59,421 nucleotides of DNA, taken from the NCBI RefSeq assembly GCF_900112975.1, contig NZ_FONQ01000019.1:1-59421 (forward strand), read 5' to 3'. The stretch's first letter is position 1, and each line of letters begins with the position of its first letter. A program made the position numbers and the translations under genes. The stretch is from Flavobacterium xueshanense (GTDB taxonomy: Bacteria > Bacteroidota > Bacteroidia > Flavobacteriales > Flavobacteriaceae). Of the stretch, positions 31,281-40,662 are shown in pieces. The notes below the pieces were generated by a model, which saw only the letters and a list, made by a program, of their open reading frames with translations, was not told the DNA's origin and searched no databases.

Positions 31281-33629
31281 TCAAATTTTTATAGGAATGT
31301 TTCTTTTTTCTCTTTTCAAAGATTTTTCTAAAGTTAATCTCGCCATCAAATAGCTCACAGTTGACTCCGCACCTTGATTTAGATTTACATAATTATCTTC
31401 TAATCCATCATAACATCCTCCAGTGCATGGATTGTAAATAATTTGGTATAAATGATTGTTTCCCAAAAACCAATTAAATGCGATTTCCATTTTTTGGAGG
31501 TATTGTTCATTTTCAAAAACAATAGCAAATTTGCTTAAAGCAAGAATAGTATATGCCACATCAATAGGTTGTTCTCCACCTATAGGACTCGGAGCCAATT
31601 TATTTTCTTTGTTAAGCCATCCTTTATTAGAAATTACCCGAATCTTGTTTTCTACAAAAATTTCAGAAAGAAGAAAGTCAAAAGATGTTTTTGCAATTTC
31701 CTTATAAATTAATTTTCCTGTGACTAACCAAGCACAAAGCATAGCTTCAGGCAAAATACTGTTACCATAAGTAAGATAACTTTCAAACCAAGTCCATTCT
31801 TTTTCTGCTTCGTGTGTATACATTTGTACTAACCTGTTGGTCAGTTTTGTAATTGTAGAGATGTTTTGCTTTGATGCTTTTTTTATATTGTAATAATAAA
31901 TCCCTTTAATTATAAAAGCCATAGCTCGCGTGGAATGAATTTCAAGCACTTTTAATAAGGCTCGTTGCATTGTAACATCAGCATCCTTTGCTAAATCATC
32001 TGGAAGAATAGCACCGATTGAATTTAAATAGCCTAAAGCCCATATCGCTCTTCCATTCGAATCTTCCAAGTTTGTAGTATAATTTTGCGCTGTAAAAAGG
32101 TATTCTTCATCTACATAATTTAGAAAATACCCGTCAGGCTGTAAACAATACTTTATAAAATCAAAATAGATCTGAATGTATTTTAAATTCTCTTCGTCCT
32201 TTGTTAATTCATACTGTTGACACATAGCTACCATTGCTCTGGCATTGTCATCTAAAGTGTATCCCGAATCAATATCAGGTTGATTAATATTCGAAAACTG
32301 AATCATTCCAAAAGGTGTGGTTAGCTTTTTTATATGATCAAGATTGACTTTTGGAATTTTATAACGCAAGCTGAAGTTTTCTTCTCCAATTTTCTCAAAT
32401 AACATAGCGTGAGCAATTGCTGCATTTTCCCAAGCGGTAGGAGCTATTTTATGCAAACCGTTTGATCCCATATTTTTTCTCAATTGCTCATTTAGCAACA
32501 GGATATTTGTTTTTTTAGCTAATTGTTTCGGATTGTCAAAATCAATGATAATTCCAACATCATTTTTTAATACTTCACACACATGGGGGATAGGTGTTGA
32601 AATAATTGGGCAGCCACAACTAATAGCGTACGAAAAGGTTCCGCTTACCGCTTGATTCGGATCTTTGGAAGTAAATAAATAAATATCAGTAAGTTGTAAA
32701 TATTCTAAAAGATTCGGTAAAGGTAGAAAATGATTTATAAAGTGAACATGTTCCTGAAGTTGTAAGTCTTCAATCTTAGCTTGAAGCATCAAACGGTATT
32801 TTTCGCCTTCTTCTTTTACAACAGATGGATGGGTTTTTCCAATAATTAAAAATATCACGTCTTTATTCTTTTTTACTATTTCCGGTAATGCATCTAAAGT
32901 GGTTTCAATGCTTTTCCCGGAGCTTAACAATCCAAAAGTCGAAAGTATTTTTTTTCCAGTTAATTTGTATTTAATTTTTAATTCCTCTTTGTCAGAATGA
33001 GGAACTAAATGAGTTCCATGTTGAATTATTGTGATTTTATCTACAGCAACACCATAATCTTTAACTAATAGATCAGCAGCGGAATTCGTCATTACAATAA
33101 TGGAATGCGCTTCTTGTACTATTTCTTGAACATTTGCTTCCAAGGATGGATTTGGTCTGGGTAGTACTGTATGGAAAACAATGATAACAGGTTTTTGAAC
33201 TACTTTTAAAAACTGTTTTAAATCAGATTCATTATTTTTAAATAATCCGAATTCATGCTGAATCAATACCATCTGAAGATTGATATTAGTATTAATTTTA
33301 TTCGCCAAATTGCTAAAACCATTCGGATGATCTGTATTAAGTATATATTTTATAGAATCAGTATAAACATGTTGCTCATTATTAGATTCTAAAGGGCAAA
33401 TTGTTATTTTAAAACAATCCTTGAATTTATTATTTAAAGCTTTGATCAAATCTTGGGAATAGGTTGCGATACCGCATTCTCGAGCAGGGTACGTTGTAAT
33501 AAATAGGATTTCCGGCAACTCTTTTTTAATATCTATAAGGAGTAAATTATTCAACTCATTCACATAAGCTTTTGAGGGGATACTTTTGGATTGGATATTT
33601 TGACGTTTAACCTTGATTTTATTAAGCAT
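31281..33629 (-). CDS. Two-domain protein: GT4 glycosyltransferase plus alpha/alpha-toroid domain
   Basis: The 782-residue product combines a GT-B-fold GT4 glycosyltransferase (about 35-415) with a helical toroid domain (about 425-770). The first half shows FITTYPARECGIATYSQDLI, ILSTFGLLSSGKSIETTLDA, and the nucleotide-sugar site GTFSYAISCGCPIISTPIPH with the following glutamate in CEVLKND. The second half has DSGYTLDDNARAMVAMCQQY, DSNGRAIWALGYLNSIG and GGEQPIDVAYTILALSKF, like six-hairpin glycosidases. Together they suggest transfer or trimming of a cell-surface or storage mannan or glucan. There is no signal peptide, so it is cytoplasmic. About 1 kb of gene-free DNA lies upstream. Confidence 0.85.
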   Translation of the reverse strand: MLNKIKVKRQNIQSKSIPSKAYVNELNNLLLIDIKKELPEILFITTYPARECGIATYSQDLIKALNNKFKDCFKITICPLESNNEQHVYTDSIKYILNTDHPNGFSNLANKINTNINLQMVLIQHEFGLFKNNESDLKQFLKVVQKPVIIVFHTVLPRPNPSLEANVQEIVQEAHSIIVMTNSAADLLVKDYGVAVDKITIIQHGTHLVPHSDKEELKIKYKLTGKKILSTFGLLSSGKSIETTLDALPEIVKKNKDVIFLIIGKTHPSVVKEEGEKYRLMLQAKIEDLQLQEHVHFINHFLPLPNLLEYLQLTDIYLFTSKDPNQAVSGTFSYAISCGCPIISTPIPHVCEVLKNDVGIIIDFDNPKQLAKKTNILLLNEQLRKNMGSNGLHKIAPTAWENAAIAHAMLFEKIGEENFSLRYKIPKVNLDHIKKLTTPFGMIQFSNINQPDIDSGYTLDDNARAMVAMCQQYELTKDEENLKYIQIYFDFIKYCLQPDGYFLNYVDEEYLFTAQNYTTNLEDSNGRAIWALGYLNSIGAILPDDLAKDADVTMQRALLKVLEIHSTRAMAFIIKGIYYYNIKKASKQNISTITKLTNRLVQMYTHEAEKEWTWFESYLTYGNSILPEAMLCAWLVTGKLIYKEIAKTSFDFLLSEIFVENKIRVISNKGWLNKENKLAPSPIGGEQPIDVAYTILALSKFAIVFENEQYLQKMEIAFNWFLGNNHLYQIIYNPCTGGCYDGLEDNYVNLNQGAESTVSYLMARLTLEKSLKREKRNIPIKI

Positions 33630-34234
33630 TATCTATAATTTAGGATTAATTCTTTGCGTAATTGTAATTAATTAAGTAACAGCCTACTCATTTATAGACG
33701 GTATCATAATTGATATAAAGCTTATTTTTAAATAAAGCAGCATCTAAAGGGAAACAAACTTTATTCACTTCTCCTTTTAATTCTCAACTTAATTAGGTTT
33801 TAAATATGAGGATAAGGTGATTGTGCTATTTTTTTCTGGGGTCATGTAAATCAAACAATGCTTTGAAAACTGAATAAATAAAGAATTTCGTAATATTTTT
33901 AAAATCGATATATTATTAACCAGTCAAATTCTTTTTCAATCGAAGGACGTTCTTAACCATGAAACGGTAAGTGGTCCATTAAATTTAATGTAATATTATA
34001 AGCTTACGATCCTGAAAAACAAATTGAAATTATTTCCTTCTTTTATTTATGCAGGATTTAAATCTCCTTCATTTTTAAAATCGAATAACGTTTTCTGAAT
34101 TTTAATACCTTTTTTTTTTACAGCTATCGTTTGAGTTGCATGAAAATCTCATTGATAAAAATTTTTTTTAAAAAAACATCATATGCATTAAGTCCATTAG
34201 AATTTCAAGATATAAAGATCTGTTTCTTATTTGC
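33630..34234. other. Gene-free AT-rich stretch
   Basis: No gene, repeat copy or convincing hairpin was found in these 605 bp. The part next to 33629 should hold the glycosyltransferase promoter, but no TAnnTTTG box is visible. The sequence may be old decayed DNA next to the transposase relic. Confidence 0.5.
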
Positions 34235-34525
34235 TTAAAGTGTTATATAAATTTTAAAATTAGTTATATTATTTACAGTTTTATATGCTAAGTTTATTTG
34301 CTTTATAAAAAACTCAGTAATAATGCGAATCAAGGGTTTAAAGATTAAGTTTATAAAGGCAGCTCCAATCTTATTAAACAGATGTATTAATAATCCTTTT
34401 GTGGATCTGACTTTACATGCTCTTTGAATATTTGTTTTTTCCATCAACCAATTAAAAAGAGATTCTGTAGGTTGTGTAACTCTAAACACTGCTGTTAAAT
34501 AAATGTCATTTGAAGCTTGGATATA
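34235..34525 (-). pseudogene. C-terminal relic of a DDE-type transposase
   Basis: The minus strand reads IQASNDIYLTAVFRVTQPTE, SLFNWLMEKTNIQRACKVRS and TKGLLIHLFNKIGAAFINLI after an in-frame stop. This is the C-terminal pattern of a transposase in which RQPIESFFNWxxEKTxIQ is followed by ASKVRSTKGLxVHxFG. The catalytic part is missing and no terminal repeats were seen. The family (IS982- or IS4-like) cannot be fixed from this fragment. Confidence 0.65.
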
Positions 34526-34668
34526 CTAATTTAGCATGGAGACAGAGTTAAGATAAAAATTTATTACAAATAAAAAAATACAGTAATTAAACAATCTTTC
34601 TTTAAAACAAATAAAACCTCAAAATTCTCGCTAAACACAATATCTTCGCAAAAAAAAATATCCTAAAA

Positions 34669-35214
34669 ATGACAACTCATCTCGCATTACTTCGTGGCAT
34701 CAATGTTTCCGGTCACAGTATGATAAAAATGGAGGCGCTAAAAACGACTTTGGAAGCTATTGGTTTTCAAAATGTGCAAACCTATATTCAATCGGGAAAT
34801 GTTTTTGTAGATACCGAAGAAGAGAATGCCGCAGCTGTTGGTTTCAAAATAAAGCAGGAAATTTTCAAGGCTTTTGGTCATGAAGTGCCTGTTGTGGTTA
34901 TTGGTTCCGCAGATTTAGAAGCGTGTTTTAAGAACAATTCTTTCTTGAAGGAAAAAGATATTGAGACTAAGAAGTTATACGTGGCTTTTATTTCGACCAC
35001 TTTGCAAAGTAGCAGTATGAATGATTTGAGAATTAGCCAATTCAAACCGGATGAAGCAAGTATTGATGGCAATAAAATTTTTATTAAATACGCTATTGGA
35101 GCCGGAAAAACCCGATTTGACCAAAAATACATCGAGAAAAAACTAAATGTTATTGCAACGATACGAAATTGGAATACAGTGACGCAATTGCTGAAAATAT
35201 ATAAAGAAAGGTAG
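34669..35214 (+). CDS. DUF1697 protein
   Basis: The 181-residue product is a typical DUF1697 protein: THLALLRGINVSGHSMIKME at the start, FQNVQTYIQSGNVFVDTEEE, then IEKKLNVIATIRNWNTVTQL at the end. The family is cytoplasmic and of unknown function; the fold resembles ferredoxin-like or YjbR-like domains. The length is complete. A TATCTTCG sequence (34638-34645), one mismatch from the -7 box, lies about 24 bp before the ATG. Confidence 0.9.
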   Translation: MTTHLALLRGINVSGHSMIKMEALKTTLEAIGFQNVQTYIQSGNVFVDTEEENAAAVGFKIKQEIFKAFGHEVPVVVIGSADLEACFKNNSFLKEKDIETKKLYVAFISTTLQSSSMNDLRISQFKPDEASIDGNKIFIKYAIGAGKTRFDQKYIEKKLNVIATIRNWNTVTQLLKIYKER

Positions 35215-35419
35215 TAAATTTACGACTTTAAGTCCTTTATGACCGCTAATTTGCTAATTATAAATGGTATTATCTTTCTTCAATTTGCATATTAGCTTTA
35301 TTTTTTTTGAAGTAAAATCCACATGATTGATAGTCCATTTTTCACCTTAGAAAAAAATATTTATAATTTGACGCAACCTTTTGCATAAAAAATCATTTTA
35401 TCAATATCTGTAAAATCAG

Positions 35420-35845
35420 ATGCATAAAAAACCAAATTATTCTCGTTGTTTTCCTTATTGTTTTTAATTCCTGTTCAAAGCAAACAATAACAATAGATAA
35501 TTCTGGTTATTATGGAAAATGGAATTTAGTAGCAATGTCGGGATCTACACCTAATTCTGAAGTTACAGGCGCAGCAATGGCTGGCAAGAATTTTATTTGT
35601 TCAATGCCAACGGGACATTCACAAAAACGAGAGAAGCAAATTCGGTAAATACAACATTTTCGAGAACTTACACAACTACGAAACAATCGGACGGAATATC
35701 TTTTGAACTTATCTATCCGAGAGACAGCGAGATTATAGGCAGCTGTTTCGGAAATCAAAAAGAAGTATTATTTTTAACTTCCAATAATTCCTTGTCGAGC
35801 ACTTGGAATTTTTGTGATGGTCCCGGATTAAAATATAAAAAGTAA
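35420..35845 (+). pseudogene. Lipocalin-like lipoprotein gene with two one-base shifts
   Basis: Three frames together give one lipoprotein. From the ATG at 35420 only MHKK is in frame; one A fewer in the run 35426-35431 gives KNQIILVVFLIVFNSCSKQT (lipobox FNSC), then YYGKWNLVAMSGSTPNSEVT. Near 35580 one missing base joins GAAM to WQEFYLFNANGTFTKTREAN and the intact rest ending at 35845. Flavobacterial lipocalin-like lipoproteins share GKWxLV and EWQExYxFNxxGTFTKxR. Two separate shifts in 145 codons argue for true decay, though sequencing errors cannot be excluded. Confidence 0.65.
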
Positions 35846-36030
35846 ATTACAAGTGCTTATTAAAACATTTTCGTAAGGTTTAGTTTTGGTTAATTTTAAG
35901 ATTATAAAGCACTTTTGCTAAAGAGTACTCAGAAGTTGAAAAACTTTTGACGCTCTTTTTCTATTTTTAAACCATTATTATAAAAATTAAATTCATCGTA
36001 AAGCGGTGAATTTATTAGCCTTTAAAGAGA

Positions 36031-36768
36031 TTATTTTCCAACCAAATCACAATACCAAAATCCATAATCAAAGGCATCAGAAACACTTGTATCACAGGCG
36101 GTGTCTGAGGAATCTTCTTTTTTTGGTTTTTCGTATTTTCGGTACACTACTTCTCCAATTTCAAAATCAATTGGTTTGGCGAAAATGGGACCGTCAAATG
36201 TGAAGGTGTGAAATTCACCATTTTCGCCACAAACATCTACATTTTGAGGTAAATCGTTTATGAAATCCTGGTCGATAACGCGACCAACGAAGCTTTTATC
36301 TAAAAACCGTTCATTTACACAAACCACAATTGTTTTAAAACCTAAACTGATAAATTCCTGAATGAGTTCGTGCGTTGGCATTTTCCAAAGTGGGAAAATA
36401 CCTTCGAAACCTATTTCTGCTAATTTATCTTCCCGGTATTTACGTAAATCTTCCAGAAAAATATCTCCAAAAATAGAGTGGGTGACACCTCGGTTTTTTA
36501 GTGTAGCCAATGTTTCCCGCATCACATTTTCGTATACTTCCATGGTGGGCATTTCAGGAATTTGCATAATTTTAAGTGGTAACCCTATGCTTTTGGCTTG
36601 CTGTTGTAATAATTCAACTCTAACACCATGCATAGAAACACGCTGATATTGTTGGTTTACACTGGTTAGTAAACAGGCAATTTCAATTTTTGGATTTTGT
36701 AGGGTTTTATATAATGCCAGCGCAGAATCCTTGCCGCTGCTCCAATTAAATAACGCTTTCTTTTTCAA
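36031..36768 (-). CDS. Dph6-related ATP pyrophosphatase (PP-loop)
   Basis: The 245-residue product has the PP-loop FNWSSGKDSALALY near the start, then MHGVRVELLQQQAKSIGLPL, GVTHSIFGDIFLEDLRKYRE and GENGEFHTFTFDGPIF, all typical of the diphthine-ammonia-ligase superfamily. Bacteria lack diphthamide, so the substrate here is unknown. The start is taken as TTG at 36768: a perfect TAATTTTG box (minus strand, 36804-36811) lies 36 bp upstream, so any start further up would precede transcription. Length then equals the usual 220-245 residues. It is divergent from the M1 aminopeptidase gene. Confidence 0.85.
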   Translation of the reverse strand: MKKKALFNWSSGKDSALALYKTLQNPKIEIACLLTSVNQQYQRVSMHGVRVELLQQQAKSIGLPLKIMQIPEMPTMEVYENVMRETLATLKNRGVTHSIFGDIFLEDLRKYREDKLAEIGFEGIFPLWKMPTHELIQEFISLGFKTIVVCVNERFLDKSFVGRVIDQDFINDLPQNVDVCGENGEFHTFTFDGPIFAKPIDFEIGEVVYRKYEKPKKEDSSDTACDTSVSDAFDYGFWYCDLVGK

Positions 36769-36803
36769 TTTAATTTTCTTGTAATTTTCTGGAGGTAAAC
36801 TTA

Positions 36804-36811
36804 CAAAATTA
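36804..36811 (-). promoter_or_regulatory. -7 promoter box of the Dph6-like gene
   Basis: The minus strand reads TAATTTTG. It faces away from the plus-strand box at 36837-36844, so two divergent promoters are packed within about 40 bp. Confidence 0.6.
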
Positions 36812-36836
36812 GTCGGATTAGTTTGAGAAACCTTTG

Positions 36837-36844
36837 TAACTTTG
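36837..36844 (+). promoter_or_regulatory. -7 promoter box of the M1 aminopeptidase gene
   Basis: TAACTTTG matches the consensus and lies 28 bp before the ATG at 36872. This excludes an upstream TTG start at 36842. Confidence 0.6.
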
Positions 36845-36871
36845 AAAATCGCAGGATTAAATGCCCTAATA

Positions 36872-38935
36872 ATGAAATACCTATTTTTTTTTATTTCCTC
36901 ATTCACATTTGCCCAACAAACCCAATTTGTTGATTTTAAATCGGTTCTGGGAAAAATTGCAGTAAATCCAATTGAAAAAACTGTTTCGGGAACTATTGAT
37001 TATGATTTCGAAGTTTTAAAATCCATCGATACCATTAAAATTGATGCTCAAAACATTGAATTTTCGGACATGAAATTGAATGGAAAAACGATTAATTACA
37101 TCAATACACAGAAACAATTACAAATTATTTTTCCGTTTAAAAAAGGAAAAAATAACCTGACTTTTCAGTATTTGGCTAAGCCAAAGCAAACGATGTATTT
37201 CGTTGGCTCAGAAGCAAATTATAATGTGCAAATCTGGACGCAGGGACAGGGAAAATATACCAGTCATTGGTTTCCTAGTTTTGATGATGTGAATGAAAAA
37301 GTGGTTTTCAATTTGAATATTTCATATAATAAAGAGTATCAGGTAATTTCAAATGGAACGTTGAAGTTTAAATCAGGACTTGATGGACTTTCGGTTTGGC
37401 AATACCAAATGCAAAAACCAATGAGTTCCTATGTATTGATGCTTGCCATCGGAAAATTTGAAAAAAATGTCCAAAAATCAAAGTCGAGAATTCCTTTAGA
37501 AATGTATTTGGAACCAAAAGACGTTACCAAATTTGAACCAACCTATCGCGATTCTAAAAAGATGTTTGATTTTTTAGAAAAAGAAATAGGAGTGAAGTAT
37601 CCGTGGGAGATTTACAAACAAGCACCCGTTCGGGATTTTTTATATGCTGGAATGGAGAATACATCTGCAACGCTTTTCAACACGCGTTATGTGGTGGATT
37701 CTACAGGTTTTGAGGACAGAAGTTACACGAACGTCAATGCGCATGAATTAGCGCATCAGTGGTTTGGGAATTTAATCACTGCCGAAAGTAGCAAGCATCA
37801 TTGGCTGCAGGAAGGTTTTGCCACCTATTATGCGTTGCTGGCCGAAAAGGAAATTTATGGAGAAGATTATTTTTATTCCAAATTACACGAGTCCGCGCAA
37901 CAACTGAAATATGCTTCCCGAACGGATACGATTCCTGTTTTGAATGCCAAAGCCAGTTCGTTGGCGTTTTATCAGAAAGGCGCTTGGGCACTTTTTGTTT
38001 TACACGAAGAAATAGGCGATAAGGCGTTCAAAAAAGCAATAAAAAACTATTTGAAAAAACATGCGTTTCAGAGTGTAAATACACAAGATTTTTTTGCTGA
38101 AATCAAAAAAGTATCAAGTTATGATTTGGATAATTTCAGTAAAGTATGGCTTGAAACTACCGTTTTCAATACACAACAGGCCAATAATTTATTGCTTAAA
38201 AATAAAGCAATTCAAATGCTGTTTGAAGTAGATAAATTAAAAAATAAACCGTTGTCAGAGAAAAGAGATTTTCTAAAAAAAATAATGCAATCTGATGTGC
38301 ATTTTTCAGTAAAAGAAGCGATTCTGAATCAATTAAAAAATGAAAAATGGGAAGACAAAAAGAATCTTTTTACTTTCGCTTTAGAAACTAAAAATGTGCA
38401 ATTACGGCAAACAGTTGCCGCTTCATTTAATGAAATTCCGGAGAGTTTCAGAACGCAATATGAAACTTTATTAGAGGACAAATCATATCAAACACAAGAA
38501 TTGGCGCTGTATAATTTATGGAATAATTTTCCGGAACAACGCATTCACTATTTGGAAAAATCAAAAACCTGGATGGGTTTTAATGATTTTAATTTAAGGA
38601 CGTTATGGCTGACATTGGCTTTGTCGACGCCGGATTATGCTTTTGATAAACAAGTTTTCGAAACCGAATTAATACAGTATTCATCAATTGATTATGAAGC
38701 GAATACCAGACAAAATGCGTTGGAGAAATTGCTTGCTTTCAAAATAACAAATGATGTTGTTTTGGGAAATCTGGTAAATGCCACTACGCATCACATGTGG
38801 CAATTCACTAAATTTGGTAGAGATAGCATTCGAAAACTATTGAAAAATCCAGAAATGAGAGCTTCTTTGGAAAGAATCGTTCCAAATTTAAATGAAGCCG
38901 AGGAATTTCAATTGAATCGGTTGTTAAAGGAATGA
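36872..38935 (+). CDS. Secreted M1-family aminopeptidase
   Basis: The 687-residue product starts at the ATG at 36872 with a signal peptide (KYLFFFISSFTFAQQ). The M1 catalytic domain shows the exopeptidase motif AGMENTSATLF, the zinc site NAHELAHQWFG (HExxH) and the third ligand in WLQEGFATYYALL. N-terminal beta domain about 15-200, thermolysin-like domain about 200-440, helical C-domain to 687. It releases N-terminal residues from peptides and acts in the periplasm or at the surface. Length and layout are complete. It is transcribed from its own -7 box, divergent from the Dph6-like gene. Confidence 0.93.
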   Translation: MKYLFFFISSFTFAQQTQFVDFKSVLGKIAVNPIEKTVSGTIDYDFEVLKSIDTIKIDAQNIEFSDMKLNGKTINYINTQKQLQIIFPFKKGKNNLTFQYLAKPKQTMYFVGSEANYNVQIWTQGQGKYTSHWFPSFDDVNEKVVFNLNISYNKEYQVISNGTLKFKSGLDGLSVWQYQMQKPMSSYVLMLAIGKFEKNVQKSKSRIPLEMYLEPKDVTKFEPTYRDSKKMFDFLEKEIGVKYPWEIYKQAPVRDFLYAGMENTSATLFNTRYVVDSTGFEDRSYTNVNAHELAHQWFGNLITAESSKHHWLQEGFATYYALLAEKEIYGEDYFYSKLHESAQQLKYASRTDTIPVLNAKASSLAFYQKGAWALFVLHEEIGDKAFKKAIKNYLKKHAFQSVNTQDFFAEIKKVSSYDLDNFSKVWLETTVFNTQQANNLLLKNKAIQMLFEVDKLKNKPLSEKRDFLKKIMQSDVHFSVKEAILNQLKNEKWEDKKNLFTFALETKNVQLRQTVAASFNEIPESFRTQYETLLEDKSYQTQELALYNLWNNFPEQRIHYLEKSKTWMGFNDFNLRTLWLTLALSTPDYAFDKQVFETELIQYSSIDYEANTRQNALEKLLAFKITNDVVLGNLVNATTHHMWQFTKFGRDSIRKLLKNPEMRASLERIVPNLNEAEEFQLNRLLKE

Positions 38936-39038
38936 ATTTTAAATCAATAAGGATTTTATTAACCACTAATTCACTAATTTCTAAAGATTATTTTTTTATA
39001 AACGAGTGAATTTTAGTTTTTTTTGTAACGTTGTATTT

Positions 39039-39560
39039 TTACCACATTTGACTCACTTCGTTTTTGATGTACGCCAAAGCCGCATTGCTAGGAGATTGTT
39101 TTTCCATCAAATCACTTAAAACTACTTCACGTAATTTATCGGCATTATCTACACGATCACTCATATTAGCTTTTCGAATCATTTGAATAGTACTGTTTTT
39201 TGCTGTGACAATGATCGTCCAGCATCCATCAGACATGTATATTTGCTGCGTTAAATTGTGTTCAAATTCTTGTTCGATTTGTGAAATAATCAGGTTTCCG
39301 TAATCATTTTTATCATTAGAAATGGGAGCAATCCGAATCAATAATTTAGTAGGATTGATGCGTTCCATATATAAAACCATGCGTTCATAGGCTTGTAAAC
39401 GTAGTGGTAAAGTGTCTTTTTGAGCCTCTTTCTGCAACAACCAGCGTCTTGTATTTTGTTGATCTTTAAAATAAGAGTTAAATAAATAATAAGCCACTCC
39501 ACCGGTAATTAGTGAAGGTATTGTGTACGCCAGAATTTCTATGATTTTTGTTGAATCCAT
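39039..39560 (-). CDS. DUF7935 membrane-anchored protein
   Basis: The 173-residue product has one N-terminal membrane helix (IIEILAYTIPSLITGGVAYY LF region, about 6-28) and a cytosolic helical domain with LPLRLQAYERMVLYMERINP and TKLLIRIAPISNDKNDYGNL, then QIYMSDGCWTIIVTAKNSTI. This set is found almost only in Bacteroidota and is classed as DUF7935. Function is unknown. The gene is convergent with the M1 aminopeptidase gene and divergent from the TauE/SafE gene. Confidence 0.8.
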   Translation of the reverse strand: MDSTKIIEILAYTIPSLITGGVAYYLFNSYFKDQQNTRRWLLQKEAQKDTLPLRLQAYERMVLYMERINPTKLLIRIAPISNDKNDYGNLIISQIEQEFEHNLTQQIYMSDGCWTIIVTAKNSTIQMIRKANMSDRVDNADKLREVVLSDLMEKQSPSNAALAYIKNEVSQMW

Positions 39561-39646
39561 TTTGATATGAAAAATTTAAAAGCAAAAATATACTTTTTTG
39601 AGTACAAAACAATTTCTATTTAATAGCAATAAATCAAACCGAATAG

Positions 39647-39654
39647 TATTTTTG
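39647..39654 (+). promoter_or_regulatory. -7 promoter box of the TauE/SafE gene
   Basis: TATTTTTG matches TAnnTTTG and lies 37 bp before the ATG at 39691. Confidence 0.5.
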
Positions 39655-39690
39655 CTATTCGTAACAGGAATATTTTAATTGAATACTATA

Positions 39691-40458
39691 ATGGAGACTT
39701 ATGTTCTAGTTTTACTTTGTTTAGCGGCCTTTGCTGCAGGATTTATTGACGCAATTGTTGGAGGTGGCGGATTGATTCAAACGCCCATGGGATTAATTTT
39801 ATTGCCTAATCTTCCTGTTTCATCCGTAATTGGAACCTTGAAAGTTCCTGCTTTTAGTGGTACTTCCTTTGCAGCGTATCAGTATCTGAAAAAGGTAGAA
39901 ATGAACTGGAAACTATTGTCGATTATGATGCTTTTGGCATTTCCATCGGCATTTTTGGGTTCTACTTTGTTGACGTATGTCCGTAATGATTTCATGAAAC
40001 CGTTATTGTTGGTTGTCCTTTCATTTTTAGTGATTTACACCTATGCGAAGAAAAATTTTGGACAACACATCGAAAAAAATCATTCACCAAGAACCCAAAT
40101 TTGGAATGCTATAGGAATCAGTTTTGTAGTTGGTTTGTACGATGGATTTATCGGTCCAGGAACCGGAAGTTTTTTGGTTGTGGCTTTTATTGCCATTATG
40201 GGTTTCGATTTTCTGCACGCTTCCGCAAATGCCAAAATGGTGAATCTGGCTACAAATTTCGGTTCTATATGTTTGTTTATTTTAAAAGGCAAAATCATAT
40301 GGGCAATTGCACTGCCAATGGCTGCCAGTAATGCTCTTGGCGGTTGGATAGGTGCAAAACTGGCCATTAATAAAGGAAATAGTTTTATTCGAATTTTCTT
40401 TTTAGTTGTGGTCGTAGGGACTTTAATCCGTTTTGCATACGATGTATTTTTTAAATAA
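39691..40458 (+). CDS. TauE/SafE-family sulfite/organosulfonate permease
   Basis: The 255-residue product is a TauE/SafE membrane protein with about eight helices in two repeats. Family words are AAGFIDAIVGGGGLIQTPMG near the start and GLYDGFIGPGTGSFLVVAFI in the second repeat, plus ANAKMVNLATNFGSICLFIL. The family exports sulfite, sulfoacetate or related anions; the substrate here is unknown. The ATG at 39691 is preferred to a TTG four codons upstream. No sulfur-metabolism gene is adjacent. Confidence 0.88.
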   Translation: METYVLVLLCLAAFAAGFIDAIVGGGGLIQTPMGLILLPNLPVSSVIGTLKVPAFSGTSFAAYQYLKKVEMNWKLLSIMMLLAFPSAFLGSTLLTYVRNDFMKPLLLVVLSFLVIYTYAKKNFGQHIEKNHSPRTQIWNAIGISFVVGLYDGFIGPGTGSFLVVAFIAIMGFDFLHASANAKMVNLATNFGSICLFILKGKIIWAIALPMAASNALGGWIGAKLAINKGNSFIRIFFLVVVVGTLIRFAYDVFFK

Positions 40459-40631
40459 TTTTTATATCAAATTAGCAATTTAGGAGATTATGACTTAAAT
40501 ATTTTTCCCTTTTTTAATAATTCTTTAGTGCAATACAGCGTTAAAATAAATTTAAATTCCTTGTAAGTTAGAACAATTAAAGATTGGTTTTTTAGCTTCA
40601 TTTAAAATTACACTTTTACATCTTTAATGCT

Positions 40632-40639
40632 TATTTTTG
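40632..40639 (+). promoter_or_regulatory. -7 promoter box of the helicase gene
   Basis: TATTTTTG lies 23 bp before the ATG at 40663 and overlaps an upstream in-frame ATG at 40627, ruling that start out. Confidence 0.55.
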
Positions 40640-40662
40640 CATACAATATTATAAAAATTTCC

